NCBI GenBank assembly: GCA_036365455.1
Contig: JAWQUS010000019.1
Span: 10,144,001 to 10,208,000, forward strand
Direction: 5' to 3'
DNA length: 64,000 bases
Source: Macrosoma leucophasiata
Taxonomy: Eukaryota > Arthropoda > Insecta > Lepidoptera > Hedylidae
Shown: in pieces, positions 35,601-45,500 of the stretch
Layout of the letters: each line of letters opens with the position of its first letter
How positions within the stretch are numbered: position 1 is the first letter of the stretch
Position numbers and translations under genes: made by a program
The notes under the pieces: generated by a model
What the model was told of the DNA's origin: nothing
Seen by the model: the letters and a program-made list of their open reading frames with translations, nothing else
Database searches by the model: none

Positions 35601-36890
35601 AATTTTTTCCACGAAATAATTTGTGAAAAATTAGTATCAATATTGGATGTTTTTTATATATCACGATAATAACTATTAGAAATTAATTTAATCGAACGTA
35701 AAAAGTATGCCACACATTTACTATCATTATGTCAATGGAGTGATGTGCATTTATGGCATTTTTTAAATGTTATCTATGGTTCAGTAATTGCACGATCATT
35801 GTGGAAATGTTATAAACTGGTAATACAGTTTGTGGAAATTATGACATTCGAATATTTCGAATCAAAACGTCTTAACTTTGCGAAATCAGAGCCTACGAAA
35901 AGCAACCGAATTAATTAAGTTGAAAGAGTTAGTTTTGTGAGAAGTAAGTGTTTGGGAGTGGTCTATTTCAATTGACCAATTGCAGTTTGAATTGTCTGTA
36001 TAGTGTCAATGTCAATGTGTGCAACTGGCGACAGCGGTTTTAATATTTTTTTATTTATTATTGATTTATTCAGTACATTTCAAAATACACTTTTATACAA
36101 TAAGTACCGCACCACGAAAACCTCACAGGGTTTATCTGGGCGCCGGTGAGTCGCTAATTTTAGGCTTAGTGTAGTACCTTTTTAATTTATTACAGAAAAA
36201 TTTATGGTTTGTACTATACATAATTTGCAAATCTACAGGAAGTTTATTTAAATAATGAGATATTAGATAACTTATCACTCTAGTCCCATAGAGGTTGTTG
36301 CTTTTTGGCAGAATATACTTGTTTCGATTTATGAGTGTTCTCATGTATACAGGTCTTATATTTTCCACGAGAGAATCTAAGTTATTGTTTTCAGACAAAA
36401 TGATACTAACGACAATATGAAAATGAGTCTTTAGCCATTCTATCCTTATTTATCTATTCTGTGGTTATAGCAGAGAATATGTATTAATACTACGTATAGA
36501 ATGGACACTTCGACGTCCCGCCCGATTTGCACACATACACAACCCCTTCCTCTCTTATGGGCGACGGTTGGTATTTTGTACGTGCTACGCACACAGGTGC
36601 GCGTGTAAATACACGTCACTGATGGATAGAAACCAAATTAAGCGTTTGTATGGATTTTTGGCGGAGTGTCCGCGGTGTGGTATAGGTTAAACCGAATAGT
36701 ATTCAGTATTCGGTTATTCGATGAAACAACTATTTGGCGCATCACTAAATAAAATGTTGTGGTTCCAGACACGTCATCAGACGAGGAGATGGAAGTGGAA
36801 CGGTACCAGTCGGAGAGCGAGCATTCGTGGGGGGCGGACGGGGGGGAGAGCGACGACGGAGGCTCACACTCCTCTATGTCAGATGATTGA
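13602..36890 (+). CDS. WDR43: WDR43 / Utp5 homologue, complete 11-exon gene
   Basis: Exons: 13602-13775, 13947-14285, 15473-15639, 16329-16592, 17860-18010, 19433-19603, 22021-22151, 27419-27547, 27844-27966, 32866-32978, 36769-36890. Every junction is GT-AG and the phases close exactly, giving 627 residues (human WDR43 is about 677). The N-terminal ~365 residues are WD40-like (DGRLRIWDTETNVLKQEY; VVREWDLQSG; VRLWRLH; RLLSCWDV). Residues ~366-422 are Lys-rich. Exons 7-10 are the Utp12-type helical domain (VSMEARLANLTVD, TVLQKDDPAVADRTVSALP), and exon 11 is an acidic Ser/Asp tail (YQSESEHSWGADGG). The family belongs to the tUTP/UTP-A subcomplex of the SSU processome, which works in pre-rRNA transcription and early 18S processing in the nucleolus. 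Start: ATG in the context aaatATGG; the upstream in-frame sequence looks non-coding. The exon 6 donor is GTTAGT, weaker than the others. Introns 7, 9 and 10 are swollen by mobile DNA but the coding sequence is intact. Confidence 0.93.
14441..14602 (+). repeat. SINE-A, diverged
   Basis: In WDR43 intron 2, of the 'atcacagagacataa' subfamily. Confidence 0.6.
15215..15345 (-). repeat. tRNA-like repeat between inverted ends
   Basis: Inverted ends TTTTAAAGAAAAATGG / CCATTTTTCTTTAAAA enclose a minus-strand tRNA-like sequence with GCGAGTTCGAGTCTCGCC. In WDR43 intron 2. Confidence 0.7.
16630..16912 (+). repeat. SINE-A, full-length copy
   Basis: Reference copy of the commonest repeat here: 'actggtggtagagctccagtgacggagctcgcggg' at the head (in two pieces), 'gttccggtcaggtggtaatg' in the middle, 'gcatgcttgtttaccactt' and an A-rich tail. 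No convincing Pol III A/B boxes are seen. A second, 5'-truncated copy follows at 16942-17141. It is sense in WDR43 intron 4. Confidence 0.85.
16942..17141 (+). repeat. SINE-A, truncated copy
   Basis: Starts at the 'gctatatggtagtgttcag' segment and ends in 'cattacataaaaaaa'. Confidence 0.75.
17268..17490 (-). repeat. Another tRNA-like SINE
   Basis: The minus strand carries GTTTGATCCTCGC (B-box-like) and a tail with 'gtgtgtacaacggcacc'. A fragment recurs at 33545-33610. Confidence 0.55.
17532..17850 (+). repeat. tRNA-derived SINE-B
   Basis: 'gcctcagtagcccagtggt' and GGGTTCGATTCCCGG are the internal Pol III boxes. The tail 'gcatgcatgcatgcatttacc...ggcgtgaagttac' runs into a T/A-rich stretch just upstream of WDR43 exon 5. 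Confidence 0.85.
18330..18590 (+). repeat. SINE-A
   Basis: In WDR43 intron 5; small internal deletions at the head and before 'ggctataggctgcag'. Confidence 0.75.
19116..19398 (+). repeat. SINE-A, full-length
   Basis: Ends in 'cacttttaaaacataaaaaa' 35 bases before the acceptor of WDR43 exon 6. Confidence 0.85.
19654..19795 (+). repeat. tRNA-like repeat between inverted ends
   Basis: Inverted ends 'ttagaaattaaagaaaaa' enclose 'cagtagcttagtggtaaagc' and GCAGGTTTGATTCCTGT. In WDR43 intron 6. Confidence 0.7.
20041..20167. repeat. CTGT/CTTT microsatellite
   Basis: About 125 bases of alternating CTGT and CTTT tetranucleotides with a regular higher-order pattern (two or three CTGT, then CTTT). Confidence 0.95.
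20275..21820. mobile_element. Non-autonomous TIR transposon with 8-bp target duplication
   Basis: 1546 bp bounded by AGCTGCGC on both sides (20267-20274 and 21821-21828). The ends are ~31-bp inverted repeats beginning CATTGATGTACAAAAAACCC and matching the other end at all but about one position before diverging. It interrupts an older 'tactagctgcgcc|cacgacttcgt' repeat, which resumes exactly after it. The interior is AT-rich with no transposase; a 89-codon frame at 21149 has no recognisable motif. An 8-bp duplication and a CA-start ~31-bp TIR fit P-like or hAT-like elements. It lies in WDR43 intron 6. Confidence 0.88.
22246..23628 (+). mobile_element. Jockey/CR1-like LINE 3' half interrupted by a SINE
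   Basis: Two reverse-transcriptase blocks on the plus strand in WDR43 intron 7: 22246-22797 (FDISKAFDRVWH, GVPQGLVLSATLF, GYADDTTVVV) and 22978-23567 (GIYLDSKAKLAGM, YCCHLMDG, RTAKLWNTLPASLFP), then a long poly(A) at 23605-23628. A minus SINE at 22798-22977 separates them. The first block opens inside the palm, so the element is 5'-truncated. The near-complete second block suggests a young insertion. Confidence 0.88.
22798..22977 (-). repeat. SINE-A copy nested in LINE
   Basis: Family consensus on the opposite strand (gtggcaaacaagcatgcag ... cagggccgtacat), entering the LINE through a T-run that is its poly(A) tail. It splits the reverse transcriptase frame. Confidence 0.85.
23640..23812 (+). 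repeat. SINE-A, truncated
   Basis: Immediately follows the poly(A) of the 22246 LINE, as if inserted next to that A-run. Confidence 0.8.
24039..24352. mobile_element. Large palindrome of two head-to-head tRNA-like units
   Basis: Arms 24039-24153 and 24236-24352 are inverse copies. Each begins with TTTTTAAAGAAAAATGG and contains a unit that folds as a cloverleaf: acceptor GGCTTCA/TGAAGTC, D-stem GCTC/GAGC, anticodon loop CTAGATT, T-loop TTCGAGT. In WDR43 intron 7. Confidence 0.8.
24953..25243 (-). repeat. tRNA-derived SINE-B
   Basis: Same family as 17532 and 59148, in reverse orientation; the B box reads GGGTTCGATTCCCGGG on the minus strand. A tail-only fragment lies at 41711-41760. Confidence 0.85.
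25250..27418. other. WDR43 intron 7, gene-poor stretch
   Basis: No coding exon seen. 25450-26170 has a regulatory look, with a GC-rich block at 25825-25970 then AATAAA at 26104, and might be a solo LTR, but no bounding repeat was found. 27297-27440 holds degenerate repeats of 'gttccactttaatactgaca'. Confidence 0.4.
27680..27806. repeat. Short palindromic relative of the tRNA-like repeat
   Basis: 'gcttcgggcaggaatcgaac' faces 'gtttgattcttgcccgaagt'; the tRNA-like centre is reduced to a hairpin. It lies just upstream of WDR43 exon 9. Confidence 0.65.
28020..28292 (-). repeat. SINE-A, near full-length
   Basis: Starts 53 bases after the donor of WDR43 exon 9, in antisense orientation. Confidence 0.82.
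28302..28450 (+). mobile_element. MITE-2 (cctcctcccctcttatgggc family)
   Basis: Other copies: 33690-33850, 36468-36682, 56765-56998 (minus), and the end only at 32630-32728. Fuller copies end in 'ggcggagtgtccgcggtgtg'. Confidence 0.65.
28565..32335 (-). mobile_element. RTE-like LINE, nearly full length but decayed
   Basis: On the minus strand, in WDR43 intron 9. ORF1 region 32290-31515, broken once, has a coiled-coil start (heptads through KMESLLTENRNLKEQ) and a basic second part (QKRKREK). The endonuclease region 31567-30782 has VRSLS, IIGLSEVKR, QVYAPTE and GDFNAKIG. The reverse transcriptase region 30549-28993 has SPGHDGITNEAL, YRPISLMA, IDYSKAFDT, GDPISPK and RFADDIVLL (the FADD box), then the C-terminal part. 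Stops and frameshifts between the blocks show it is dead. The clade call (RTE/BovB-like) rests on the endonuclease and FADD context. Confidence 0.85.
33690..33850 (+). mobile_element. MITE-2 copy
   Basis: From 'gcagagaatatgtaataata' to 'cagattgatgtctgtgtt'. Confidence 0.65.
34360..35370. repeat. Complex minisatellite in WDR43 intron 10
   Basis: Units of about 99 bp carry 'attttcgtaatcagcacccc', 'gaaattgatacccatatcac' and 'gtccgccatcttggat'. Three are contiguous from 34748 and two or three more diverged ones follow 35150. At the left, two copies of a G/C-rich block (ggccaccccggtgccggg; gggggccgatgggaata) lie about 290 bp apart, each with a small palindrome. Confidence 0.85.
35371..36060. other. 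No gene seen
   Basis: Part of WDR43 intron 10. AT-rich, without a recognised repeat or open frame. Confidence 0.45.
36064..36410 (-). mobile_element. LINE C-terminal fragment
   Basis: An 88-codon frame with NNLYGTRVISYLISHYLN and LKRYYTKPK resembles the C-terminus of jockey/CR1-type polymerases. It is antisense in WDR43 intron 10, near the last exon. Confidence 0.5.
36468..36682 (+). mobile_element. MITE-2 copy
   Basis: Reaches the 'ggagtgtccgcggtgtgg' end, about 90 bases before WDR43 exon 11. Confidence 0.7.
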
Positions 36891-37014
36891 TAATATATTG
36901 TTTATATTAACTTGCGATTTTATTTCTTCCTTGTAATTAACCGAATCCACAGAAATGTATCTTATTATTCATCTATGACTTAAACAGACTGGCAAAGAGT
37001 AACAGACACGGATA

Positions 37015-37020
37015 AATAAA
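37015..37020 (+). terminator. Poly(A) signal of WDR43
   Basis: AATAAA 125 bases after the WDR43 stop codon, just before a minus-oriented SINE. Confidence 0.55.
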
Positions 37021-37039
37021 ATATTAGATTTTTTTTAAA

Positions 37040-37342
37040 TAACTGAGGTGGCAAATAAGCATGCAGCACATGGATGTTAAGTGATGACTGCAGCCTAGCC
37101 TATAGACATCTGCACAAAAATCCGAGGTCAACAAGCTTTGCGTTACCACCCCTGGACCGTAGTTGCGGTCCTGTGATAGTTATAACGGGGCCATACATTA
37201 CCATCTAACCGGAACACGATAGTGCTGAACACTACCATTAAGCGACACATAGGTTATGCGCTCGTGCCTACGCTCTCGTGTCCCTACACCACAGATCGCT
37301 ACTAGTCTACGCCCTACACTGTAACTCTACCACCAGTAAAAA
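37040..37342 (-). repeat. SINE-A, diverged full-length
   Basis: Lies just beyond the WDR43 poly(A) signal; has the 'gatagttataacggggcc' variant middle. Confidence 0.7.
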
Positions 37343-37629
37343 TAATATTTATATAGTATGAGGACTATCGTTTATTTGCTCACCAGTCGGCGCCACTGGC
37401 GAGTGAAGTCTTGAAGTCTGAAGTATAGCAGTTAGCTAATAAGGCGGGCGTTAAAAACAACCTTGGTTTAGAAAAATAAGATATTGCAACACTTTGCAAG
37501 TCATTCAGCATGCTTACTGAACTTTACGTCTTGACTGGAACACAAAATAGGTACCTGTAGCGTCCACTACATTAAGGCGCCAACTAGTGGAATACAATGA
37601 AACCTCACAGTACTTATCTAGTACGGTAG

Positions 37630-38534
37630 ATGGCGTGCATTCGAATTACATCGCACATGCGAAGATTTCTCAAGAGTTGGCATATATACAACTTCCCAAC
37701 GTCAACCGTTAGGCCGCGGCCCGCCAGGCGCTACCACCTCGCCTGGTCGGAGGATTCTCCCTTTTCGCCGGAGGAACACTTCCACCCGTTCCTCCACATA
37801 CCTTTTGAGTAAGTAAAGCTAACAAGAAATGCCATTTTGTTTATTGTTGATGCCTGATTAGGCCATAAGGAATTGCTTAGGGCACCATGCCGTGACGAGG
37901 GCATCAGAAGCAGAATTAACCACCATTTTTCTTGACGAGAATAAAAAGACAACACAACCCCATACTTTTTTTTCTCGTCGCTCAAGGGGAAAAAATTTTG
38001 AGATACACATTGCATCACGTGAGACGTTTCTACATATTCGTAGTAAAATAACGTAATGTTATTTACTATAATATCAGAAAAAGGCAAGCTACCAAAAAGA
38101 ATCTAGGAATCATGGCAAGCTCAATATTTGTACAGCCTTTCCTGGTGTTTAAAATATTTTAACTCACCGGAATTTATTGCTATTTCCTAGCAACAGCAGA
38201 ACCCCTCCATACTTAGCTTTACGACAATCGCAAACGTTCCGAATAAGTGTAGTCACCGAACGCTTAATTCAACCTGTTTATGCAACTACTAGCGGCCCGC
38301 CCCGACTTCGCGCGGGGTTCAATGTTACCTACCCTCTCCCTATTCCCTAGACTTCCTCTATGAATGGGCTATCTAACACTGAAATAATTTTTCAAATCGG
38401 ACTAGTAGTTCCTGAGATTAGCGCGTTCAAGCAAACAAACTTCTCAGCTTTATATTAGTATAGATTTAAAATTTTCAATTTTCAGGAGTCTAGAGAACCA
38501 AGATCTACAGCTTACTTCACAAGCAGTGGAATGA
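37630..38534 (+). CDS. Candidate small two-exon gene, 75 residues
   Basis: Exon 37630-37808 ends at a GTAAGT donor; exon 38486-38534 follows a pyrimidine-rich tract ending in ttttcag. The splice keeps frame (phase 2) and reads IPFE into SLENQDLQLTSQAVE, then stops, with AATAAA only 8 bases after the stop codon. The N-terminus is basic and hydrophobic with no acidic residue until residue 43 (MRRFLKSWHIYNF, RPRPARRYHL), like a mitochondrial presequence; the body is WSEDSPFSPEEHFHPF. ATG at 37657 (66 residues) is an alternative start. The intron contains an RTE-like 3' fragment. I do not recognise the family. The gene lies in the 2.7 kb between the convergent WDR43 and fibrillarin genes. It could instead be the last two exons of a longer transcript. 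Confidence 0.5.
38285..38466 (+). mobile_element. RTE-like 3' fragment
   Basis: 'gattagcgcgttcaagcaaa...cttctcagctttatattagtatagat', as at 7795-7885. It fills the intron of the candidate small gene. Confidence 0.6.
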
Positions 38535-38541
38535 TGAAGTA

Positions 38542-38547
38542 AATAAA
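38542..38547 (+). terminator. Poly(A) signal of the candidate 75-residue gene
   Basis: AATAAA 8 bases after the TGA at 38532-38534. A signal this close to the stop is unusual but supports this being a true 3' end. Confidence 0.45.
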
Positions 38548-38891
38548 AAGCATATACTGTCTCATACGCACCATCATTTATTTCATTCTCTTATAAACTT
38601 AACATACATCTCATATGTCCATTTACAACTAACTTACAATATATTGGCAGACTTGTTAACAACACAAAGAATACTTGTAAGAAAATACAATTTGTATTAG
38701 TATCTTCATAACCCGACATAATGTAAGGCAAGTCTTTTACATTTGAATATCATTTAAGAGATTTAAATTGGGTTTTCTATTGACTCGTAATACAGGTTTA
38801 TTGTAAATGCCGTAGCCATTTCTATTTCAACTTTATTTGTACGTGATATCAAGTACTGCAACATATGGGAACTGACCAAAAAAAAAGTGTC

Positions 38892-39172
38892 AGCTCCGAC
38901 GGGTTTATTCTCAGTAGTTATTAGTAGATTCATTAGTTCGATCGTCGAACTAGTAAGATTTTTTTTCTCATTTGTTCGACCGTCGAACTAGCGAAAATAA
39001 GTTTCTACTGTCAGCAAAAAAAAAAACTAACACCGAGCGAACCCGACCTAACCTGGCTAAGTCGGGAGCGCCCATGGTCCTCATCCCCTTTATTAGTACG
39101 ACGGTCGAACAAATGAGAAAAAAATTCTCACTAGTTCGACGATCGAACATAATGGGAATAAGCCCTCCGACG
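38892..39172. mobile_element. Foldback MITE with internal palindromes
   Basis: Long inverted arms: the ends read 'ccgacgggtttattc' / 'ggaataagccctccgac', then TTCGATCGTCGAACTAG-type units and 'ttttctcatttgttcgac'. Each arm also contains short self-palindromes (TTCGACGGTCGAA type). Downstream of the fibrillarin stop. Confidence 0.82.
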
Positions 39173-39591
39173 CACGACCATAGTTCACTCGGTGTGCGAT
39201 GAGGGGATCGCTAGTGTAGTCGCGCGTAACGCCTCAATATTCGTGTTACACTTGATTTTACTCCTCATAAAATATCCTAGGTCCTTCTAACTCAAATCGT
39301 TTGAACGAATATGCGTAACGCGACCAGTTTCGTTCAGTATGGTTCAGTGTAGCATTATTATAGTCATTAGGCATTTTAAAATGTTTGTTGTCGCCAAACT
39401 AGCGGTCGGAGCGATGACGTCAAGTTTCAACTATCGATACCGATGCAGAGGAAAAACAGAGAATCGATAGTAATTTTTCTATCATAAAGTCATTTCTTTC
39501 GAAACATACCGCGAAACTGGTTAAAATCTTTAACTCTTCAGAGTAAATAGTATAGTAAAATAACATTTTTAATACACAACATAGAATTTAA

Positions 39592-42500
39592 CTACGCCTT
39601 CGGCGGAGGCCTGAACACTCCTACTACAACCGCGTGATCTCTTTCATAAGGCTCTAATGTGAGTTGTTCTTGAGGTTTCAACTTGTCTGCTTGTAATTTT
39701 TTAACCTCGGCTGCAAACACTGCTTCTGGTTGCGCTGTCGAGTCTATACATGATGCCTGTGAAAGAAAATTTGATATGAATTATTATGTTCCTTTCGTGT
39801 TGAGTTTGAAATGATGTCGGTATAAACCTCAGTGAGAGAGTTCAATTTCATTCAACATGAAAGATTTAGATAGGTTTGTGTCATCACAGGAAGACTTACC
39901 CTCTTATTCATGCAGGATAGAAAAAGGCAAAGGACAGATTAGCAACACTTTAGCTAAAATACGTTTATGAATAAGGGGGTAAGTATTTACGCAGCTCTAT
40001 TCAGCATGAATAAAACAACAAAAATAAAATTCGTTGTCTCGTCTGTAAAGTCTGTTTATTTTATTTTAAAGAAACCATTTTTTTTTGTAATGGAAGTGGC
40101 AAACAAGCATGCAGTTCATACAGATGTTAAGTGATGACTGCAGCCTATAGACAGCCACACTAAGACCAAGGTCGAAATGCAGATGCCTTACCACTCCTGA
40201 GGCCTAAGTTGTTATGTCTCTGTGCTGGAAATATACAGGGTCGTACATTACCACCTGACTAGACCACGATATTGCTGAATGAACACTACCATTTAGCGGC
40301 AAGTATATCAGGTAATGCGGTGGTGCCTACGCCCGCGAGCTCCGTCACTTTAGCTCTACCACTATTGTGTTCCAACAAAACAACAGAGACAAATAACTGG
40401 ACCACTAATTGGTGGTAAGTAATTTTAACTGGTGGTAAAGCTCCAGTGTAGAAGCTCGAGGGCATAGACACCACCGCATTACCTAATCTATCTGCCGCCA
40501 AACAGTAGTGTTTCGGTTATATGGTAATATAGGGCCCCGAGACAGAGCAACACGGGCCACCGATCGCGGCGGACCGGAGGGGAGTAACCATAGCGTTTAT
40601 TACCGATGCAAAATAGTCTGTCATTTTTTGCGGGGGGAAATGCAAAACAGAACTACAAAAATCGTTTATAACTACGAAACCCACACCTTGACTAACAAAA
40701 TACAGAGACAATTTCACACACACATTTAAACATCTAGGCGACAGGTATAGGCCCATTTGGGCTTGTAATTTGACAGAGGGGAAAGCCTGCATATGGCTAC
40801 TCCCCTCCGGTGTTGCTCTATGCCCCGAAATAACTATTACAGAGACATAACAATTAAAATATCAGGGATGTCAACGCATCTGCATTTTGATCATGTCTTT
40901 ATGTGGGGGGGGGAGGGCTGCAGTCATCTCTTAACATCAATGTGAACTGAATGCTTGTTTGCTACTGAAAAAATAACTGTTTTGGCAAAGACATTTAAGC
41001 GTGCATGACTGTTCCGGATATATGTATTACTACGAAACTCACACCTTGACTTTAACAAAATACAGAAACAATTTCACGCACACATTTAAACATCTAGGCG
41101 ACAGTTATAGGCCCATTTGGGCTTGTAATTTAACAGAGGGGAAAGCCTGCATATGGCTACTCCCCTCCGGTGTTGCTCTATGCCCCGAAATAACTATTAC
41201 AGAGACCTAACAATTAAAATATCAGGAATGTCAACGCATCTGCATTTTGATCATGTCTTTATGTGGGGGGGGGAGGGCTGCAGTCAACATCAATGTGAAC
41301 TGAATGCTTGTTTGCTACTGAAAAAATAACGTTTTTCTTTCCTAAAAGTCTACAAAAATATATAAAATAAAATTCTTACCTTTATAGATATAACAAAATG
41401 TCCACCATTCTTCAGAAAGTGTTGGGCATTTAAACTAACTATCCTAGCTTGGTCGGGTTGCGCGACGTCCGCGAATATTGTGTCGACCATACCCACGAGC
41501 ATTCTGCAAGTACATGAAAAAGAAAAAAGGGTAAGAAATATGTAGGGGGTAGTTGAATATTGTACCTTTCTAGGTTATATCAGAGAGAGAGTTCAAGTTT
41601 GTATCAACATGAAAAATTTAGGATGTCTTGTATTCATCATTATATTTGTTATATTTACATTACAGTATTTTGTACAGTCCAATTTCAAACGAACATTATT
41701 TGTAGCAACGTAAATTGTAATCCCCGAAGGTAAATGCATGCATTCAAGCATATATGCAACACCATTTTTTTTGTATTTGTTCTTACAACTAACTATAAGA
41801 CACATTTTTATCGCTATTACATTCCAAAAGATTCCAAAAGAGAAACATTTTATTTTCTCCATACAAAAGTGACCCACCCTACTACTCAAGCCCCACTGCA
41901 ATCCAAGGATAGATAAGCGAGCTGTACATAGCCGTGGGCCATATTCGTGTACTCCACTCCCAGTGGAAACGTAGACGTTGAGCTATGTAACCGCCTATTC
42001 GAGCTAGCCACGCATGTGTCAATGACGTCAATCCATGTGTAGCCTCTTCGTGGGTTGCAGTGGACACTACCACATACAATTTCATATAAAGCGAAGCTTA
42101 ATACACGTGCGCAGTCTCTCCATGCGCCGCGGTGTTCTCCTCCACTAGAGAACCTTACTGGTGGTAGAGCTCCAGTGACGGAGCTCGCAGGCGTAGGCAC
42201 TTGCCGCTAAATGGTAGTGTTCAGCACTATCGTGACCCCGTCAGGTGGTAATGTACGGCCCTGTAATTTCCGGCACAGAGGCATAACACCTTACGCCTCA
42301 GGAGTGGTAACGCATCTGCATTTTGACCTCTGGTCTTTCTGTGGGTGTCTATAGTCTGCAGTCATCACTTAACATCAATGTGAACACCATGTTTGTTTTA
42401 CACTTTCATGCAGATGCGTTACCGCTCCCGAGGCCTAATGTGAACTGCATGCTTGTTTGCCACTTCCATTACATAAAAAAAGAAAAAAGGGCGATGGGGT

Positions 42501-45500
42501 CGTCACGTCACGATGACAACTTCCACAATATAAAAAAAAAAAACAATAATTTAGTATATATACTCAAATATTTTAGAAAACGTTATATAACTTACCTATA
42601 TTTCAATGGATGCCGGGCGTCTTCAATAATTGGAATGATATTCGTTCTTTTCTTGGCAACATTTATTAAGTCCCTTCCTGATCTGTGCGAGAATTCCACT
42701 GCATAAACCAAACCTTCCTGGGAACAATCAAACAATACTGTAAAGACATTTTACAGATTTTGTGTTCATGTCAATTTCTGTTAGTTAATCAGTTTAGTGG
42801 GTGATGATATAAGATAGTCTTCACAAATAGGTCAGAAATTTGTTTTCATCATTTTAACTATGTAATAGTCTTCACAAATAGATAGTAGGTTCTTGAATTT
42901 GTTACCTTAGCAAATAGTTCAAGACTCAGGATCAGGGACTCGTCCATATGTGAATGTGGCTTGGACGACGGAGACGTCAATCACATATTTTTGTCCTGTC
43001 CTCGTTATAATCGGTCCCAATTTATGAAAACTCTGCAGAAACTTGTCCCCTTTCCTATTAATATTCCTACTCTCCTATCCCTATCCGTATCAAATAAAAA
43101 AATCCTTTACTGTATTGTAAATTTTGTACATATAAATAAGATAAGACTGTAACTAATGTATATATATTGTTTTTTTTAATTGTCGAGTTATATAATAATA
43201 TTTTAAAATAGTAATACTAATATTTATCCATTACTTTTATCATGTGGCGTTGTTACTAACTACTAATCATTGGTTTTTCCATCGTAGATTAAATGAAATT
43301 TATAACGTGGCATAATTATTCGTAACGTTGCGTTAACTTTTTCAAAAATCAAACGTGATGCTGGCAGATACCTATCGGTGAAAGCCAAAATGGAAAAAAA
43401 AAAAAAAAAAAAATAGTTCAAGACGATCATTCAGTCAGTCACACAGTTGAATCGAATTATTGTAAGGCAGTAATGCTGCCACTTAGAGTGAACGTCAGTG
43501 ATATAACGCGGGTAGTTCTGAATCAAATGGGCAGAAGACTAGTGATAGTAGTAGTATCGTATCCTGATAAATATGGTTTCCCGGTCCGAAGGGTTTCTTG
43601 CCCGTTCTTCCCTGCCGGAGGTAATCGAATGGGCGGATCTTTGGCAATATACGACTTTCTTCTGCCAACCTGTGCTTTATTTCATGATCCGCTCGAGTGG
43701 ACCTACAGATGCTCACAAACACAACATAGGTCCATTAGTCGGATCTAGTTTCCAATTTATGAAAATAATATAATATTCATTTGAAGACAATTTTGACCTG
43801 GTAATACAAATGACAGAGTCAAAAAACTTAGAGTTACAATGTTTATTCATTACTGCTGCCACTGTGAATGCAGACGAAGTCGCTGGCACCAAATAGTTAA
43901 ATAAAAAATTATTAAGTTTGTATTCTAATTTTGAAAACTATCATACCGGTCCAACAATATCGGAGACATGGCTAACTGTAGTACCACTGGCTGCACCCAG
44001 GTACAACACTCGAGAGCCAGGCGGCATGTGTATAGCATCCACACCGCCCATTATAGCTGCTGCCAACTTCGATCTGAACGGATTCCATACTCTGTATTCC
44101 ACTTTCTCACCTTCAGTCTGAAAAAAATATTTAAGGCTGTTGACCATTTTCAATTTATAAGTGATTTTGGTATTTACTGGGGATTATTATCAGAAGTGGG
44201 TGTGTGGATATAGTCTTCATGACTAGGTCAAGATTAGAGGGACCACAATCATCATTTGATTCCTTTTGTATATACTCATGTAGGCCGGACGTCCTGAGGT
44301 GGGGATAGTCTACTTCACCGTAGGTGAGCGCATAAGGTGATGGCGCCTAATTAAACGTAAGCGCAACTGCCTAAGACCCCTGAGGGTTCGAACTTCTGCT
44401 TAGGACGTAGCGGAAGGGCAGATAAGACATATGCGATTCGGAGTGGTGCAACATTCACAACAATAAAAAAATAAAAAGACTGGGCAAACAAAAAAATAAT
44501 AGTGAAATTACATTATTTTTCGTAAACGTGAATATTCATGATATGAAAGTCCTTTTTCGTAATGCATAATCCCCCCATTGTTTTTTTTTTTTAATTAACA
44601 TCACAAGTCCCTTAATTTGTAGTCAGATTGCGTGGTGAGCCAAATATCCCAGTTCTCACAAACCTCTCGTGGTTCTTCTATATTCATTACTCTCTTCATA
44701 CAGGCACGACGATTGACGATTGATACTACACAACCTATTTGACGAACATCGGTCTGTTTTTGCCATCCTGGGCTATCTACTTTTGCATTGTATATCTATC
44801 AATCACCTTCAACATTCTTTATGCATATTTTGTGCTTAAAGTTACTACAAAAGAAAATCTACATATTTAAACTCACTTCAACTGATATCCTTTTCTCACC
44901 GTACACCTCTGAGCCGGGCACTAAATTCTTTGTCACCAACGCATCTTCTTTGCCTCTGGCTATGAAAACACCAGCGTGTCTGAAAATAAATTGCATGTTC
45001 AAGTATATGGAATCATTTTGGCAACTTAAAAATTTAGACATAACAATTGGATCAGTAACAAATGAAGTTGGCTTCAAGCGTTTGCTTTCAGAAGAACGAA
45101 AGTTATATGTTTAGCATCATATCAATTTAGCATTATATCATTTGTTCTAGGCTAGACCCATTAATTCAAACACTAGGTTATCCAAGTCTAAACTTGTATT
45201 TCTGACTCGCATCAGATATTCTACTGGCTTACATGTAGTACTATGGTGTGATATAGGGTATGGATTGCGAAACATTGGCACGTGACATAAATTTTGGGCA
45301 TGCAAGTTTTCACAAATTTACTACGAAATTAGAAAGAGTTAAAAATTGAAATAAAATGCCAAAATAACAATGACTATTTAAATTAATTTTAGTAGTGTTT
45401 TGATAGCACAGATGTCCTGTTTACCCTGGACCTTTATAACCAAAACAAGGCCTTTTCAAAGATTTTTCATGTAAATTATCCCACAGCACTTCCATGGCCT

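Noticed and set aside
43473..43773. Open frames at 43.5-43.8 kb
   Set aside because: No motif, frames open on both strands, in a fibrillarin intron; likely unclassified repeat.
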